Shown here one piece after another: positions 7,934-17,533 of a stretch of 33,958 bases of DNA. Position 1 is the stretch's first letter, and each line of letters opens with the position of its first letter. Location of the stretch: contig JACCUI010000218.1 in the NCBI GenBank assembly GCA_013811945.1, positions 1 to 33,958 on the forward strand, read 5' to 3'. Both the position numbers and the translations under genes were made by a program. Source of the DNA: Pyrinomonadaceae bacterium. Its GTDB lineage: Bacteria > Acidobacteriota > Blastocatellia > Pyrinomonadales > Pyrinomonadaceae. Under the pieces are notes generated by a model. The model did not search any database. It saw only the letters and a program-made list of their open reading frames with translations, and was not told the origin of the DNA.

Positions 7934-9499
7934 ATGCCACGCACCGACATTGCGAACTACGAACCGGTCACTCGCTCACAAACTGCCAGGGTCTCAGAAA
8001 CCGAGGCGGAGGATAATTCTATAGGCTCGCGCATGCGGCCCGAACCAAACCTGCGAGATACTGTTGGCGCTAATTATGAGCAAGGTTGGCGCGCAAAAAA
8101 TTCGACCGGCAAAGAAGTCTCTATTCACGAAGGGATTCCGCAAAAGCAGAATGCGAACACGCCAAGTCGAATCAAAGAGAATTGGATTATCAAGCGCGGA
8201 CACGCGATTAGCTACGCCGGACTTTTTCTGTTTACGATAATTCTGTACTTTCGTCCTTACGAATACTTTTCCTTCGCCGAGTGGCTCATTTCCAGCGCCT
8301 CATGGATCGCCATTTTCACCCTAGTTGTTTTCTTTCCCACCCAACTGGCACTCGAGGGTAACCTAACAGCCCGCCCCGGTGAAGTTAATCTCGTGCTCCT
8401 CTTTTGTCTCGCGGGTCTGCTTTCCATCCCATTCGCAATCAGTCCGGGGGAGGCGTGGGACACCTTTAATAATCCGTTCCTCAAAGCCGTCCTGATTTTT
8501 CTCGTGATTGTGAATGTGGTACGCACCGAACGCCGGTTGCATGGACTCTTTCTCCTCACCATTGCGGTTAGCTGTGTCTTGAGCTTCAACGCAGTCAGTG
8601 ATTACAGCGCGGGCAAGTTGGCGGTCGAGGGCTACCGCATCGCGGGCAGTATTGGAGGAATGTTTGCTAACCCGAACGACATGTCGTTGCATTTAATTAC
8701 CGTGATGCCGATCGCCGTCGCGTTGGGGCTCGGCGCGCGGAACGTTTTGCTCAAGGCGGCCTACTGGTCGGCTGCGGCGCTAATGGTAGCGGGCGTAACC
8801 GTCACTTACTCGCGTGGTGGCTTCCTGGGCCTGATAGCCGTCGTGATAGTGTTGGCTTGGAAGCTTGGACGGCGTAATCGGCTCGCGGCCATGTTGCTGC
8901 TTCTGGTTGGTGGACTGCTCTTCATTGCTTTGGCCCCCGGTAATTACGGGCTGCGACTGGCCTCGATCTTCATCCCGGGGCTTGATCCAAATGGCTCCCG
9001 CGACGCACGCTGGGATTTGTTTATGAGGTCGCTCATCGTCGCCTTACGTTACCCGTTTTTCGGCATCGGAATGGGTAACTTCCACTTTCGGGGGTTCTAT
9101 GAGGCGGTGAGTCATAACGCCTACACCCAAGTCGCAGCGGAGATGGGCTTCCTGGCCTTAGTAATCTACGCTAAGTTTCTGTTAGTCCCGCTAAAGCGGC
9201 TATTGCTTATCGAGCGCGTAACGTTCTTGCCGCGGAAAGCTTCCCGCTACTATTTTCTTGCCGTCGGCCTGCAGGCCAGTCTTCTGGGTTACATGGTTTG
9301 CAGTTTCTTCGCTTCGGTTGCTTATTATTGGTACGTCTATTATTTGGTTGGTTATGCTGTCTGTTTTCGCAGGTTATATGAGAGCGCGACTGGTACAGAC
9401 CTGGAAGGAATACTGGCTAACCACAAATGGGAATGGTGGAAGAGGCGACGGGGGCAACCCTTTGAACCCCCCACACCGGTTGACGCCCAGCCGGGTTAA
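7934..9499 (+). CDS. O-antigen ligase/Wzy-like polysaccharide polymerase
   Basis: Polytopic inner-membrane protein of the O-antigen ligase/Wzy superfamily, expected to polymerise lipid-linked repeat units at the periplasmic face. It has 521 residues with about ten to twelve hydrophobic segments from residue 95 on. The Wzy_C-type signature is visible: TYSRGGFLGL followed by a periplasmic loop and GIGMGNFHF...SHNAYTQVAAEMGFLAL. The first ~85 residues are hydrophilic and charged, unusual for the family, so a later start is possible, although no better in-frame start was evident and the ATG at 7934 follows a G-rich stretch. The C-terminal tail after residue 490 is basic. It is the first gene of the exopolysaccharide locus, after the terminator at 7846. 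Polymerase versus ligase cannot be decided from sequence; the flippase next door favours Wzy. Confidence 0.85.
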   Translation: MPRTDIANYEPVTRSQTARVSETEAEDNSIGSRMRPEPNLRDTVGANYEQGWRAKNSTGKEVSIHEGIPQKQNANTPSRIKENWIIKRGHAISYAGLFLFTIILYFRPYEYFSFAEWLISSASWIAIFTLVVFFPTQLALEGNLTARPGEVNLVLLFCLAGLLSIPFAISPGEAWDTFNNPFLKAVLIFLVIVNVVRTERRLHGLFLLTIAVSCVLSFNAVSDYSAGKLAVEGYRIAGSIGGMFANPNDMSLHLITVMPIAVALGLGARNVLLKAAYWSAAALMVAGVTVTYSRGGFLGLIAVVIVLAWKLGRRNRLAAMLLLLVGGLLFIALAPGNYGLRLASIFIPGLDPNGSRDARWDLFMRSLIVALRYPFFGIGMGNFHFRGFYEAVSHNAYTQVAAEMGFLALVIYAKFLLVPLKRLLLIERVTFLPRKASRYYFLAVGLQASLLGYMVCSFFASVAYYWYVYYLVGYAVCFRRLYESATGTDLEGILANHKWEWWKRRRGQPFEPPTPVDAQPG

Positions 9500-9829
9500 T
9501 TAACCGTGAGCATTAAAATGCTGTACCGATGCGCTGGTGCTGCCCAACTCTTTATCTTCAACGTAAGATGTCTGCGGCCGCACGGTGCAAACACCAGAAT
9601 TGATGCCGTCCGTCAGCATAAATCACTACAGCCGTTAAAGAAGGGCACTATCTCGCAGCTAAGCTTCAGATCACGTTGAGGCTAGTTTATGCGCACTGAA
9701 AGCCGGATCAGATCGTAGCCCCGGACTACACTTGAAACCTTAAACGAAATCAGCGCAGTCGTCGTCCCCATAAAGACGTGTGGTGAAGGCAGTCCGGCGC
9801 GGCGGGGAGAGCCAAGACACCAATCGAAT
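9500..9829. other. 330-bp intergenic region before the flippase gene
   Basis: No ORF of note, no RNA motif and no convincing terminator or promoter pair was recognised. A purine-rich GGCGGGGAGAG (9801-9811) lies about 18 bases before the flippase start, too far for an ideal ribosome binding site. It may hold a promoter for the downstream genes, but none can be supported. Confidence 0.4.
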
Positions 9830-11365
9830 ATGGGTACAGATGCCCAAGATTATTCCTTGACCGCGCGCACGAGCTGGCTGTTGCTCGCCAAAACGCTGGG
9901 CTACATTTTCAGCTTTGCGCTGCCGCTGATGCTAGTGCGGCGGCTGAACCAAGCTGAATTTGGGCTTTACAAGCAGGTCTTTCTGATCGTTGGCAGCACA
10001 ATATTGATCCTCCCGTTGGGCTTCCACATGAGCGCTTACTATTACCTGCCGCGGGAGCCCCAGCGCAGGGGGCAAATTGTTTTTAACATCCTGCTCTTCT
10101 ACATGCTCACAATTGGTGCCGCCTGCCTGGTGATACTCCTGCGCCCATCTCTGCTCGCCACGATGCTGGGTGGTCAGGAGTTGCCGTCTTACGCAGCGCT
10201 GATCGCGCTGGTGGTTTTGACCTGGGGCTGCTCGTCATTTTTAGAGACTGTCGCCCTGGCCAACCAAGAAATAAAGCTGGCCGCTATCTTCATTGTGACT
10301 TTCAACTTTACCAGGGCGGTCTTCCTGATTGGGGCAGTTGTTATGCTGGGCTCGTTCAAGGCGCTGCTATATGCCTCAGCACTACAAGGTGTATTGCAAC
10401 TGGGGGCGTTGCTGATTTACGTTCGCTTACGCTTCGGCAGGTTCTGGCGAGAGTTCGACTGGGCGCTGCTGCGGGCCCAACTATCCTACGCGTTGCCGCT
10501 CGGCAGCGCCGCGACCATCCTGCACTTCCAAATAGATCTGGACAAATTCTTCGTTTCGAAGCAGCTGGGGGGCGCAGCGCTCGCGGTCTACTCAATCGGC
10601 TGTTTCAACATCCCGCTGTTCTTTCTCATCAGCGATGCTGTTGGCTCGGTAATGATCCCGCGCGTGACTTATCTGGCAAAGCTGGGCGAGCGGCGAGAGA
10701 TCGTGTTGTTGCTCACCCGCATGATGCGCAAGCTCTCGGCCATCGCGCTCCCACTCTACGCCCTGCTGCTAATAGTGGGGCCCGACTTCATTGTCGTTCT
10801 ATTCACCACGACGTACATCGCCAGTTGGCCCATCTTCGCGGTCAACCTGGCGCAGATTCCTCTCAGTGTCATAACGAGCGCGTCCGACCCGGTTCTGCGG
10901 GCGTACCCCGAGCAGCGCTATTTTCTGCTGAGTGTCCGGGTTCTATTGTTGGCATTACTAGGGGTGGCGCTCTGGTACGGCACCAAGCCCTTTGGCATGG
11001 TCGGCGCTGTCTCCATCGTGATTCTCGTAAGCGTCATCGAGCGCATCATAGTTTCGGTTAGAGTGGGTTGCCTCCTGGGTTTGACGCGACGCGACTTTGT
11101 GCTACTCATGGACGTTGTCAAGTTGCTCATCGCAGTCGCCTTGGCAAGCTGCGTGACGGTGCTTACCCGCAGACTGGTAAGCGGATTAAGTCCGCTCTTC
11201 GTATTGACCGTTTGCGGCACTGTTTTCTCTGTGTGTTACGCGCTCGCGCTGCTCCTTCTCGGCGTATTAACATCTCAGGAGCGCACGATAATAAGGCAGC
11301 GCATCGGAATGCTGCGCCGCTCCCTCTTCGGCCCCCGGAAGCAAGACTCTCTGGCACGAGGGTAG
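9830..11365 (+). CDS. Wzx-like polysaccharide flippase (MOP superfamily)
   Basis: Integral membrane protein predicted to flip undecaprenyl-linked repeat units to the periplasm. It has 511 residues with about twelve to fourteen hydrophobic helices. The N-terminus (TARTSWLLLAKTLGYIFSFA, then LVRRLNQAEFGLYKQVF) is typical of polysaccharide-biosynthesis/Wzx proteins, as is the mid-protein SYALPLGSAATILHFQIDLD segment. The ATG at 9830 is the first sensible start before the first helix. It is basic at the C-terminus, on the cytoplasmic side. Together with the Wzy-like gene before it, it defines a Wzx/Wzy-type assembly route rather than an ABC-transporter route. Confidence 0.88.
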   Translation: MGTDAQDYSLTARTSWLLLAKTLGYIFSFALPLMLVRRLNQAEFGLYKQVFLIVGSTILILPLGFHMSAYYYLPREPQRRGQIVFNILLFYMLTIGAACLVILLRPSLLATMLGGQELPSYAALIALVVLTWGCSSFLETVALANQEIKLAAIFIVTFNFTRAVFLIGAVVMLGSFKALLYASALQGVLQLGALLIYVRLRFGRFWREFDWALLRAQLSYALPLGSAATILHFQIDLDKFFVSKQLGGAALAVYSIGCFNIPLFFLISDAVGSVMIPRVTYLAKLGERREIVLLLTRMMRKLSAIALPLYALLLIVGPDFIVVLFTTTYIASWPIFAVNLAQIPLSVITSASDPVLRAYPEQRYFLLSVRVLLLALLGVALWYGTKPFGMVGAVSIVILVSVIERIIVSVRVGCLLGLTRRDFVLLMDVVKLLIAVALASCVTVLTRRLVSGLSPLFVLTVCGTVFSVCYALALLLLGVLTSQERTIIRQRIGMLRRSLFGPRKQDSLARG

Positions 11366-11452
11366 CGCGTGCGACGGTATGTGAGCGCGGGTTCCCCGGG
11401 CCCAAGAAGCGAAGACTTCGGCAGAACCCAAGGCGAAGGCTGAAAATAAGTG

Positions 11453-12601
11453 ATGTTTGCGACCCAGGTAAAGAAAGGTTTTCTGTGTCTGCGGTGGCTG
11501 CCGGCGTACTGGTGGCAACGGCTAACACACCGCCCCCGCGCCGCGGGCCCCTTGCATCTTATTCTCTGTTTAGCTGACCACTTTGAGCCATCCATTCTGC
11601 CGGAAACGCCTCACCTTTTCGCCGCTCCCGTGGAGAGGGAGCGGCGAGTTGAGCGGTGGTGCCGCGAGTACCCGAATGCAGTGGGCAAATGGCGCGATGC
11701 GGATGGCCGCCCGTTACGCCACACCTATTTTTTCCCGGGGGAGCAATATGAAAAATCACTCATCGACCGCCTCGCCGAGCACTGTCACGCTGGCTGGGGT
11801 GAGGTCGAAGTTCATCTACATCACGGTGTAGGCGCACCCGATACGTCGGCCAACACGCGGCGCGCGCTTGAGTTCTTCAGGGACAAGCTGGTGGATCACG
11901 GCTGCCTTTCCCGTTGGGACGGCATTGGAGCGCCACGGTATGCCTTTATTCATGGTAACTGGACCCTGGCTAACTCGGGTAACGGAGTGGCCTGCGGGGT
12001 AGATGATGAAATGCAGTTGCTGGCGGAGACGGGGTGTTACGCCGACCTGACGCTACCTTCGGCCCCGAATCCGGCGCAAACAGCAAAAATCAATGCTTTA
12101 TACGAATGCGCACAGCCACTCGACCGGCGCGCACCACATCGGCGGGGACGCGACCTGCTGCGCGGGAGCGTGCCACAGATTTTTCCTCTAATCGTGCAAG
12201 GGCCGCTCGGACTGGATTTCGGTCGTAGGATCAGCGGCCTTCCTGTCCCCCGCATCGAAAACGGTGAGGTGACGACGAACCATCCGCCGACGATGGACCG
12301 CCTCAAACTGTGGCAGCAAGCCGCGATCACAGTCCGCGGACGGGCTGATTGGCTATTCATTAAACTCCATTGCCACGGCATGGATCCGCGAGACGAGGAG
12401 GCGATGTTGGGCGGGTTGGCGCAGCGCTTCTTACAGGAACTTACTGATGGCATGCGGCAGGGGACCGGCCCTCTAGTGCATTTCGTCACAGCCCGCGAGA
12501 TGGTCAACATCATCCTCGCCGCGTGCGAAGGAGTTTCCGGTAACCCGGCTGATTTCCGGGATCACCGCCTGAGGCTGATTAAATCGGTTCCGAAAGTCTA
12601 A
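11453..12601 (+). CDS. Polysaccharide deacetylase-like (divergent NodB-type barrel) protein
   Basis: A 382-residue protein, probably cytosolic or membrane-associated, with no clear signal peptide although residues 8-25 are Trp-rich and amphipathic. The start is the ATG at 11453; the GTG at 11450 directly before it is equivalent, with GAAGG (11435-11439) upstream. Conserved-looking blocks resemble a deacetylase or related sugar hydrolase of beta/alpha-barrel type: CLADHFEP near residue 40 (Asp-His pair), EVEVHLHHGVG near 120, FIHGNWTLANS near 170, CGVDDEMQLLAETGCYADLT near 185-205, and KLHCHGMDPRDEE near 310. Several His/Asp residues could form a metal site. The exact family and substrate are uncertain; in context it may deacetylate an N-acetyl-sugar of the polymer. 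Confidence 0.65.
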   Translation: MFATQVKKGFLCLRWLPAYWWQRLTHRPRAAGPLHLILCLADHFEPSILPETPHLFAAPVERERRVERWCREYPNAVGKWRDADGRPLRHTYFFPGEQYEKSLIDRLAEHCHAGWGEVEVHLHHGVGAPDTSANTRRALEFFRDKLVDHGCLSRWDGIGAPRYAFIHGNWTLANSGNGVACGVDDEMQLLAETGCYADLTLPSAPNPAQTAKINALYECAQPLDRRAPHRRGRDLLRGSVPQIFPLIVQGPLGLDFGRRISGLPVPRIENGEVTTNHPPTMDRLKLWQQAAITVRGRADWLFIKLHCHGMDPRDEEAMLGGLAQRFLQELTDGMRQGTGPLVHFVTAREMVNIILAACEGVSGNPADFRDHRLRLIKSVPKV

Positions 12602-12660
12602 TGTTAATAGACATTTAATAAGACGCGGGGATCACGTCCAAGCGACTAAGAGCAAGCAAT

Positions 12661-13356
12661 ATGGCAATGAACGAGTACGACGAGTATCTCCGCACGGAGT
12701 GGGAATCATTTTCCGGTGACTCGACCCGCAGCGGTAAGACATTGGCTGAGATATCCGATCTCGACGTGGCGCGCGTGCTCGACGTCGGATGCGGGGCGGG
12801 TCAAGAGCTCCTACCCTTTGTCAATGATCCTTGCACATTGGTGGGGGTTGACGTAGCTCCGACGGTTGGCGTGGTTGGCCGCCAAGTTTTTGCTCACATG
12901 CGGAATACGCCTGTGATTTTTGTGCGCGCAGCCGCCGAAGCATTGCCCTTTACTGCCGACTGTTTTGATGTCGTCATCTGCCGGCTCTCGTTGCCGTACA
13001 CTCACAATGCGAAAGCGCTGGCTGAGATGGCGCGAGTGACCCGCCCGGAGGGCATATTGCTGCTCAAGATTCATCACCTGCGCTTCTACCTAGACAAGTT
13101 TTGGAAAGGTCTACGCGCCGGTGACTATTTATCGATGATTCACGCCAGCCGCGTGATGGTAGCGGGCGCGCTCTACCACTGCCTGGGTACGCAGATACGT
13201 GTGCAGCTGATTAGCTCAGAGACGTTTCTCTCTGAGTGGTTGCTGCGGCGTGAACTTACAAAATTAGGGCTGACTATTCGGCGCGAGACTCCGGATTCAA
13301 ACCCTTTGACCCCCTCATTCAACATCGTAAAAGAACGCTGCCGATATCTGATTTAG
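12661..13356 (+). CDS. SAM-dependent methyltransferase (class I)
   Basis: A 231-residue soluble enzyme with the Rossmann-type SAM-binding fold. Motif I VLDVGCGAGQ is at about residues 40-49, the acidic residue ending strand 2 is in LVGVDVAP, and the motif around AEALPFTADCFDVVICRLSL is typical of methyltransf_11/ubiE-like enzymes, followed by EMARVTRPEGILLLKIHH. Within the polysaccharide locus it probably methylates a sugar or a precursor. The target atom cannot be read from the sequence. The ATG at 12661 lies 59 bp after the previous stop; its ribosome binding site is weak. Confidence 0.85.
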   Translation: MAMNEYDEYLRTEWESFSGDSTRSGKTLAEISDLDVARVLDVGCGAGQELLPFVNDPCTLVGVDVAPTVGVVGRQVFAHMRNTPVIFVRAAAEALPFTADCFDVVICRLSLPYTHNAKALAEMARVTRPEGILLLKIHHLRFYLDKFWKGLRAGDYLSMIHASRVMVAGALYHCLGTQIRVQLISSETFLSEWLLRRELTKLGLTIRRETPDSNPLTPSFNIVKERCRYLI

Positions 13357-13499
13357 AGGCCGAAGGGGCGACCTGGCAAAAGTACGGTCAAAAGAGTTAA
13401 ACATTTTGCCTGGGCACCGAAGCCCCGCTCGCGCCGCCCTTAAACCGGCAGCGGCTGCGTTTCAACTGGCTCGGCAATTTGTGTTACCTTTCCACAGAG

Positions 13500-15356
13500 A
13501 TGAGCATAAGTATTGAAACCGAGGACTTTAGTGAGGTCGCGCCATACGCATTAAGCGCAGTCAACGCTCGTCGCGGAGAATTTGAGTACCGTGTACAGCA
13601 CCTAACTGATTTGCCGCAGATTGAGGAGGCGCGGCAGCGCGGGCCACTTGTGGCGTGGGATGAGCTGTTAGCGGGCGACCCGACTGGGACGTTGTTCCAG
13701 GGGCAGGTCTGGTGTCTGGAATGGTATCGAACGTATTACGAGCGGTATCAACCGAGCGTGCTCGTTGTGACATATGGCGACGCGCTCGTGGGGCTGGTTC
13801 CGTTGGCAGTCAGACGGGTAACTGGCGAACTAGTTTTCGCCAGCAGCAACATGTGCGACTACCGAGATGTCCTCGCTTTTCCGGAGCATAAACAGAGAGT
13901 GATTGCACATCTATTAGAGTTCTACTGCGCCGGCGGCTTCAATCAACCTTTGCGGCTGGGGCCAATGTTGCCGGAATCAAACACAGCAGCACTTGTCCGC
14001 GACTTCTGCAGGGAAGTGCCCGGGGTCTACTCCATTCCCCGATCGCACCCGGGTTGGCGCTGGTGGCCGGTCGTTGACGCGCAGGCAGAGTTCATAAAGA
14101 AAGAATCGATACGCCGGGCGATCAAATACTACCAGCGGCAGGGGGACTTGCGGCTGGAGCGCATCGAGACGATGAAAGCCTGGCACGGTTTTAAGCGTGA
14201 ATTCTTCGATCAGCATTCGCTACGACAAATTTACGCAAGCCGCCCCGTCTCGTTCAATGACGGAGTGAAACAGGCTTTCTACGAAGCCCTTTTCAGTAAC
14301 CACCCTAACGCCGTGCATATCGTCGCGTTGCGCGCTGGTCAGCGCATCATTGCCGCGCACTATGGTCCCGTGCACGATAGAGTGCTTTACTTAGGGGCGC
14401 CCGCGCTCGATATCCGCGAGGCGAGGCAGGCGCCGGGCCTGTTGCTTCTGGCGCTTATAGCCCAGGATGCCGAACGATTGGGGCTCAGAGGGATCGATCT
14501 AACCATCGGCGATGCAGCGTTCAAAAAGAGATTCTCCAACAGCAGCGTGGAGCTTCCCACCGTAGAAATCTATTGGCGACGAGGGCGCTACTACGCGCAG
14601 ATTTTCCGTGACTGGGTCGTCACAGGAGCCAAGCTGTTAGCTAAAATAAGGGGACCGGAGGCATGGCACCAGGCGACGTCGAAGTTAGACCGAGCTGTCG
14701 ATAAGGCGCGAAGGGTGCGGGATCTGGGGCCAAGGGAGAGCATAGCGCGCTTAACTCGGCGCGGCCTCAAGGCGGTTGGGGAGCGCGCGAAGTGGTTGAC
14801 CCTGATCGCCACTCCTCAGAATTTGCTTCCAGTAGAGCCTTTGCTCGGAACCGAGGAGACATGCGCGTTTCACACGGACGAACTTCGGGACATGTTGAAG
14901 TGGGAAGGGCAGTTGTGCGAAACCGCGCAGGAGATCCGTTCTAGAGTGGTGCGGGCGCCGGAGGAAATGCGAAAGGGGCGGTCGCTGCACACCGTCTTGG
15001 TTGACGGGCACCTCGCAGGTTGGGGCTGGTCTTACTGGCCGCAGGGGCCGGAGGTGATCGACGTGACCCAGACCGAACTTGAGTTCGCGCCGAACTCTGT
15101 GTCCCTTTACGATTTCTACACCATTCCTGAGTTTCGCGGGAGACGCCTTTACCAAGCGCTGTTAACACATATACTGCGAACCCGATTCGCCGAAGGTGCC
15201 GAGCGGGCTTACATCATGGTCCAAGATACGAACGTGGCGTCGCGCAAGGCTATCGAGCGCGTCGGGTTCCGTCTGGCGATGGTAGATGAAATTATCAGGG
15301 TCTTGCGCTGGAAGAAGGCACGACGCATACCGCCCGATTTACAAGTGGGAGCTTAG
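13500..15356 (+). CDS. Double acetyltransferase: FemAB/BcsL-like domain fused to a GNAT domain
   Basis: A 618-residue protein from the ATG at 13500 (an in-frame TTG at 13479 would add seven residues). The N-terminal two thirds (about residues 30-370) resemble the CelD/BcsL 'acetyltransferase_6' group related to FemAB: block GTLFQGQVWCLEWYRTYYER, then VLVVTYGDALVGLVPLAVRR, and the late GNAT-like core VHIVALRAGQRIIAAHYGPV with LRGIDLTIGDAAFKKRFS. The C-terminal part (about 470-605) is a separate GNAT domain with VSLYDFYTIPEFRGRRLYQA forming the acetyl-CoA pyrophosphate loop and NVASRKAIERVGFRLAMV at the end. A basic linker (LDRAVDKARRVRDLG...) joins them. It probably acylates a sugar amine or hydroxyl in the exopolysaccharide; two active sites suggest two acylations or one regulatory domain. 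Confidence 0.8.
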   Translation: MSISIETEDFSEVAPYALSAVNARRGEFEYRVQHLTDLPQIEEARQRGPLVAWDELLAGDPTGTLFQGQVWCLEWYRTYYERYQPSVLVVTYGDALVGLVPLAVRRVTGELVFASSNMCDYRDVLAFPEHKQRVIAHLLEFYCAGGFNQPLRLGPMLPESNTAALVRDFCREVPGVYSIPRSHPGWRWWPVVDAQAEFIKKESIRRAIKYYQRQGDLRLERIETMKAWHGFKREFFDQHSLRQIYASRPVSFNDGVKQAFYEALFSNHPNAVHIVALRAGQRIIAAHYGPVHDRVLYLGAPALDIREARQAPGLLLLALIAQDAERLGLRGIDLTIGDAAFKKRFSNSSVELPTVEIYWRRGRYYAQIFRDWVVTGAKLLAKIRGPEAWHQATSKLDRAVDKARRVRDLGPRESIARLTRRGLKAVGERAKWLTLIATPQNLLPVEPLLGTEETCAFHTDELRDMLKWEGQLCETAQEIRSRVVRAPEEMRKGRSLHTVLVDGHLAGWGWSYWPQGPEVIDVTQTELEFAPNSVSLYDFYTIPEFRGRRLYQALLTHILRTRFAEGAERAYIMVQDTNVASRKAIERVGFRLAMVDEIIRVLRWKKARRIPPDLQVGA

Positions 15357-15401
15357 CACTAACGGCGTCGCCGAAATCGTGGCGAGCCAAGAGATTGACC
15401 G

Positions 15402-17339
15402 ATGTGTGGCATTGCAGGCTTTGTGGCAAACGGTGAGCCCCCACCTGTGGCAGAACGGATGGTCGTACTCGACCGGATGTGTCGGAGCCTTATGCACCGC
15501 GGCCCGGACGATCAGGGGATGATGGTTGAAGGGCCGGTGTCGCTGGGGATGCGTAGGCTCTCGATCATCGACCTGACAGGAGGCCACCAGCCAATCTCTA
15601 ATGAAGATGGCTCGGTTACCATCGTTTTTAATGGTGAGATCTACAACTACCGCGAACTGCAAGAAGAGCTTCAAGCGCGCGGCCACAGCTTCCAAACCAA
15701 TTCTGACACCGAGACTATTGTTCATGCTTACGAAGAGTTTGGCGAAGCTTGTGTTGACCGTTTGCGCGGCATGTTCGCGTTCGCTATCTGGGACGAGCGT
15801 CAAAACAGGATCTTCGTTGCTCGCGATCGCGTCGGCAAGAAGCCGCTTTATTACACGCTGACATCGCAGGGGACCTTCGTTTTCGGATCAGAGTTGAAGG
15901 CTTTGCTCGCTCATGCGGAAGTATCGCGTCAGATCAACCCCGAGGCCTTGGACGCTTACTTGACTTTAGGATACGTCCCTGATCCTCTCTGTATTTTCCG
16001 CGACTGCCATAAATTGCCGCCCGGGCATCATCTGAGTTTTAGGCAGGGGCAGTTGACGCTAACGCAGTATTGGGATTTTCCTTTTGAGAGAAACGAGACC
16101 GCCTCGCGCAGCGCAGAAGACTACCTCGAAGAGCTGCGAGTCCTACTCGACGAGGCTGTGCGCATACGCCTGATCTCGGATGTCCCACTGGGAGCATTTC
16201 TTTCCGGCGGTGTTGATTCAAGCGCTGTAGTTGGTCTAATGGCCCGGCATACTCGTCAGCCAGTTAAGACTTTTTCCATAGGCTTCCATGAAGATAGCTA
16301 CGACGAACTTAAATTCGCTCGTGTTGCCGCTCGACACTTCGGCACTGACCATCATGAATTCATTGTGACGCCTGACATTTGTCAGGTAGTCGATGAGTTG
16401 GCCTGGCACTTCGATGAACCTTTTGCGGATCCTTCAGCTTTGCCAACCTACATGGTGTCGAAGCTGGCGCGCGAGCACGTTACCGTGGCACTCTCGGGTG
16501 ACGGAGGCGATGAACTTTTCGCAGGCTACACGCGTTACGGCATTGACCAGCGACGAGCTCCATTTGGACGCGTGCCACGTGTTCTCCGAGAGCGTTTGTT
16601 ACGCCCACTCAGCCAACAACTTCCCCACGCCGCATGGGGGCGCAACTACTTACACAACGTTTCCCTCGACGCTGCCGATCGGTTTCTCGATAGCGTTTCG
16701 GTGTTTACGGGTCTAACGAAGCGCTCTCTCTACGCGCCGGAGTTTCGCGGCGATCTGCAGGGCGAAGATCTCTCGACGGCGCGCTTCCGCTCTCTCGCGG
16801 GCCGCGTCCACAGCGGCGATCCGCTCGATGTGCTGCTATACCTCGACAGCAAGACGTACCTGCCCGGCGACATCCTGACTAAAGTTGATAGGATGAGTAT
16901 GGCCGTCTCGCTTGAAGCGCGCGCGCCGCTGCTGGATCATAAGCTTATCGAGTTCGTTTCACGCATTCCTGCATCGCTAAAGCTGCGGGGCGCTGAGACT
17001 AAACATATCTTCAAGCGCGCTATTGGAGACTTTGTGCCTGGCGAGATCCTGCATCGCGCAAAGCAGGGTTTCGGTGTTCCTATCCAGCAGTGGATCAACG
17101 TGCAACTGCGCGAGCAGATGCACGAGACGCTGACGGACACTCGCGCCCGCGGGCGCGGGTATACGGAGCCGCGCTACGTGGCCCAACTATTAAGCGAACA
17201 CGAACGCGGACGGCGCGATAACTCGATGCCGCTCTGGACCTTGTTTATGCTGGAACAGTGGTTTCGCCTCTTTGTGGACGAGCCCGACTCGTGGTCGCAG
17301 GCGAGGCCGGAAGCGAGACTGCCGGTCGCCATAGGTTAG
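15402..17339 (+). CDS. asnB: AsnB-type glutamine amidotransferase (asparagine synthetase-like), copy 1
   Basis: A 645-residue glutamine-hydrolysing asparagine synthetase-family enzyme. The start codon is fixed by the catalytic Cys2 (MCGIAGF), the N-terminal nucleophile of the class II amidotransferase domain, with RRLSIID, FNGEIYNY and DTETIVHAYEEFG downstream. The synthetase domain has the ATP-pyrophosphatase loop SGGVDSS at about residues 268-274 and SGDGGDELFAGY near 365-376. The length is typical for AsnB copies in polysaccharide loci. In such loci these proteins are thought to amidate uronic acids or other carboxylates rather than make asparagine; that is inference here, supported by an AlgD-like dehydrogenase in the same locus. 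It follows the acetyltransferase gene by 45 bp. Confidence 0.9.
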   Translation: MCGIAGFVANGEPPPVAERMVVLDRMCRSLMHRGPDDQGMMVEGPVSLGMRRLSIIDLTGGHQPISNEDGSVTIVFNGEIYNYRELQEELQARGHSFQTNSDTETIVHAYEEFGEACVDRLRGMFAFAIWDERQNRIFVARDRVGKKPLYYTLTSQGTFVFGSELKALLAHAEVSRQINPEALDAYLTLGYVPDPLCIFRDCHKLPPGHHLSFRQGQLTLTQYWDFPFERNETASRSAEDYLEELRVLLDEAVRIRLISDVPLGAFLSGGVDSSAVVGLMARHTRQPVKTFSIGFHEDSYDELKFARVAARHFGTDHHEFIVTPDICQVVDELAWHFDEPFADPSALPTYMVSKLAREHVTVALSGDGGDELFAGYTRYGIDQRRAPFGRVPRVLRERLLRPLSQQLPHAAWGRNYLHNVSLDAADRFLDSVSVFTGLTKRSLYAPEFRGDLQGEDLSTARFRSLAGRVHSGDPLDVLLYLDSKTYLPGDILTKVDRMSMAVSLEARAPLLDHKLIEFVSRIPASLKLRGAETKHIFKRAIGDFVPGEILHRAKQGFGVPIQQWINVQLREQMHETLTDTRARGRGYTEPRYVAQLLSEHERGRRDNSMPLWTLFMLEQWFRLFVDEPDSWSQARPEARLPVAIG

Positions 17340-17533
17340 GACCAGATCACGAGCACGGCAACTTTGAAAGCGGATTGTGCTTGGCTCTGTCAAGAAGTCA
17401 CCACTACTCAAGCACCTTCTGCTGACCTTTGTGCCCGCTACGATCTTTGTGTGTACGAAGTAGCCACGATTAATAATGCAAAGAACGAAATACAAACGCC
17501 TCGAGGCATTGGAGGCAATACGAAGGGTGTTCG

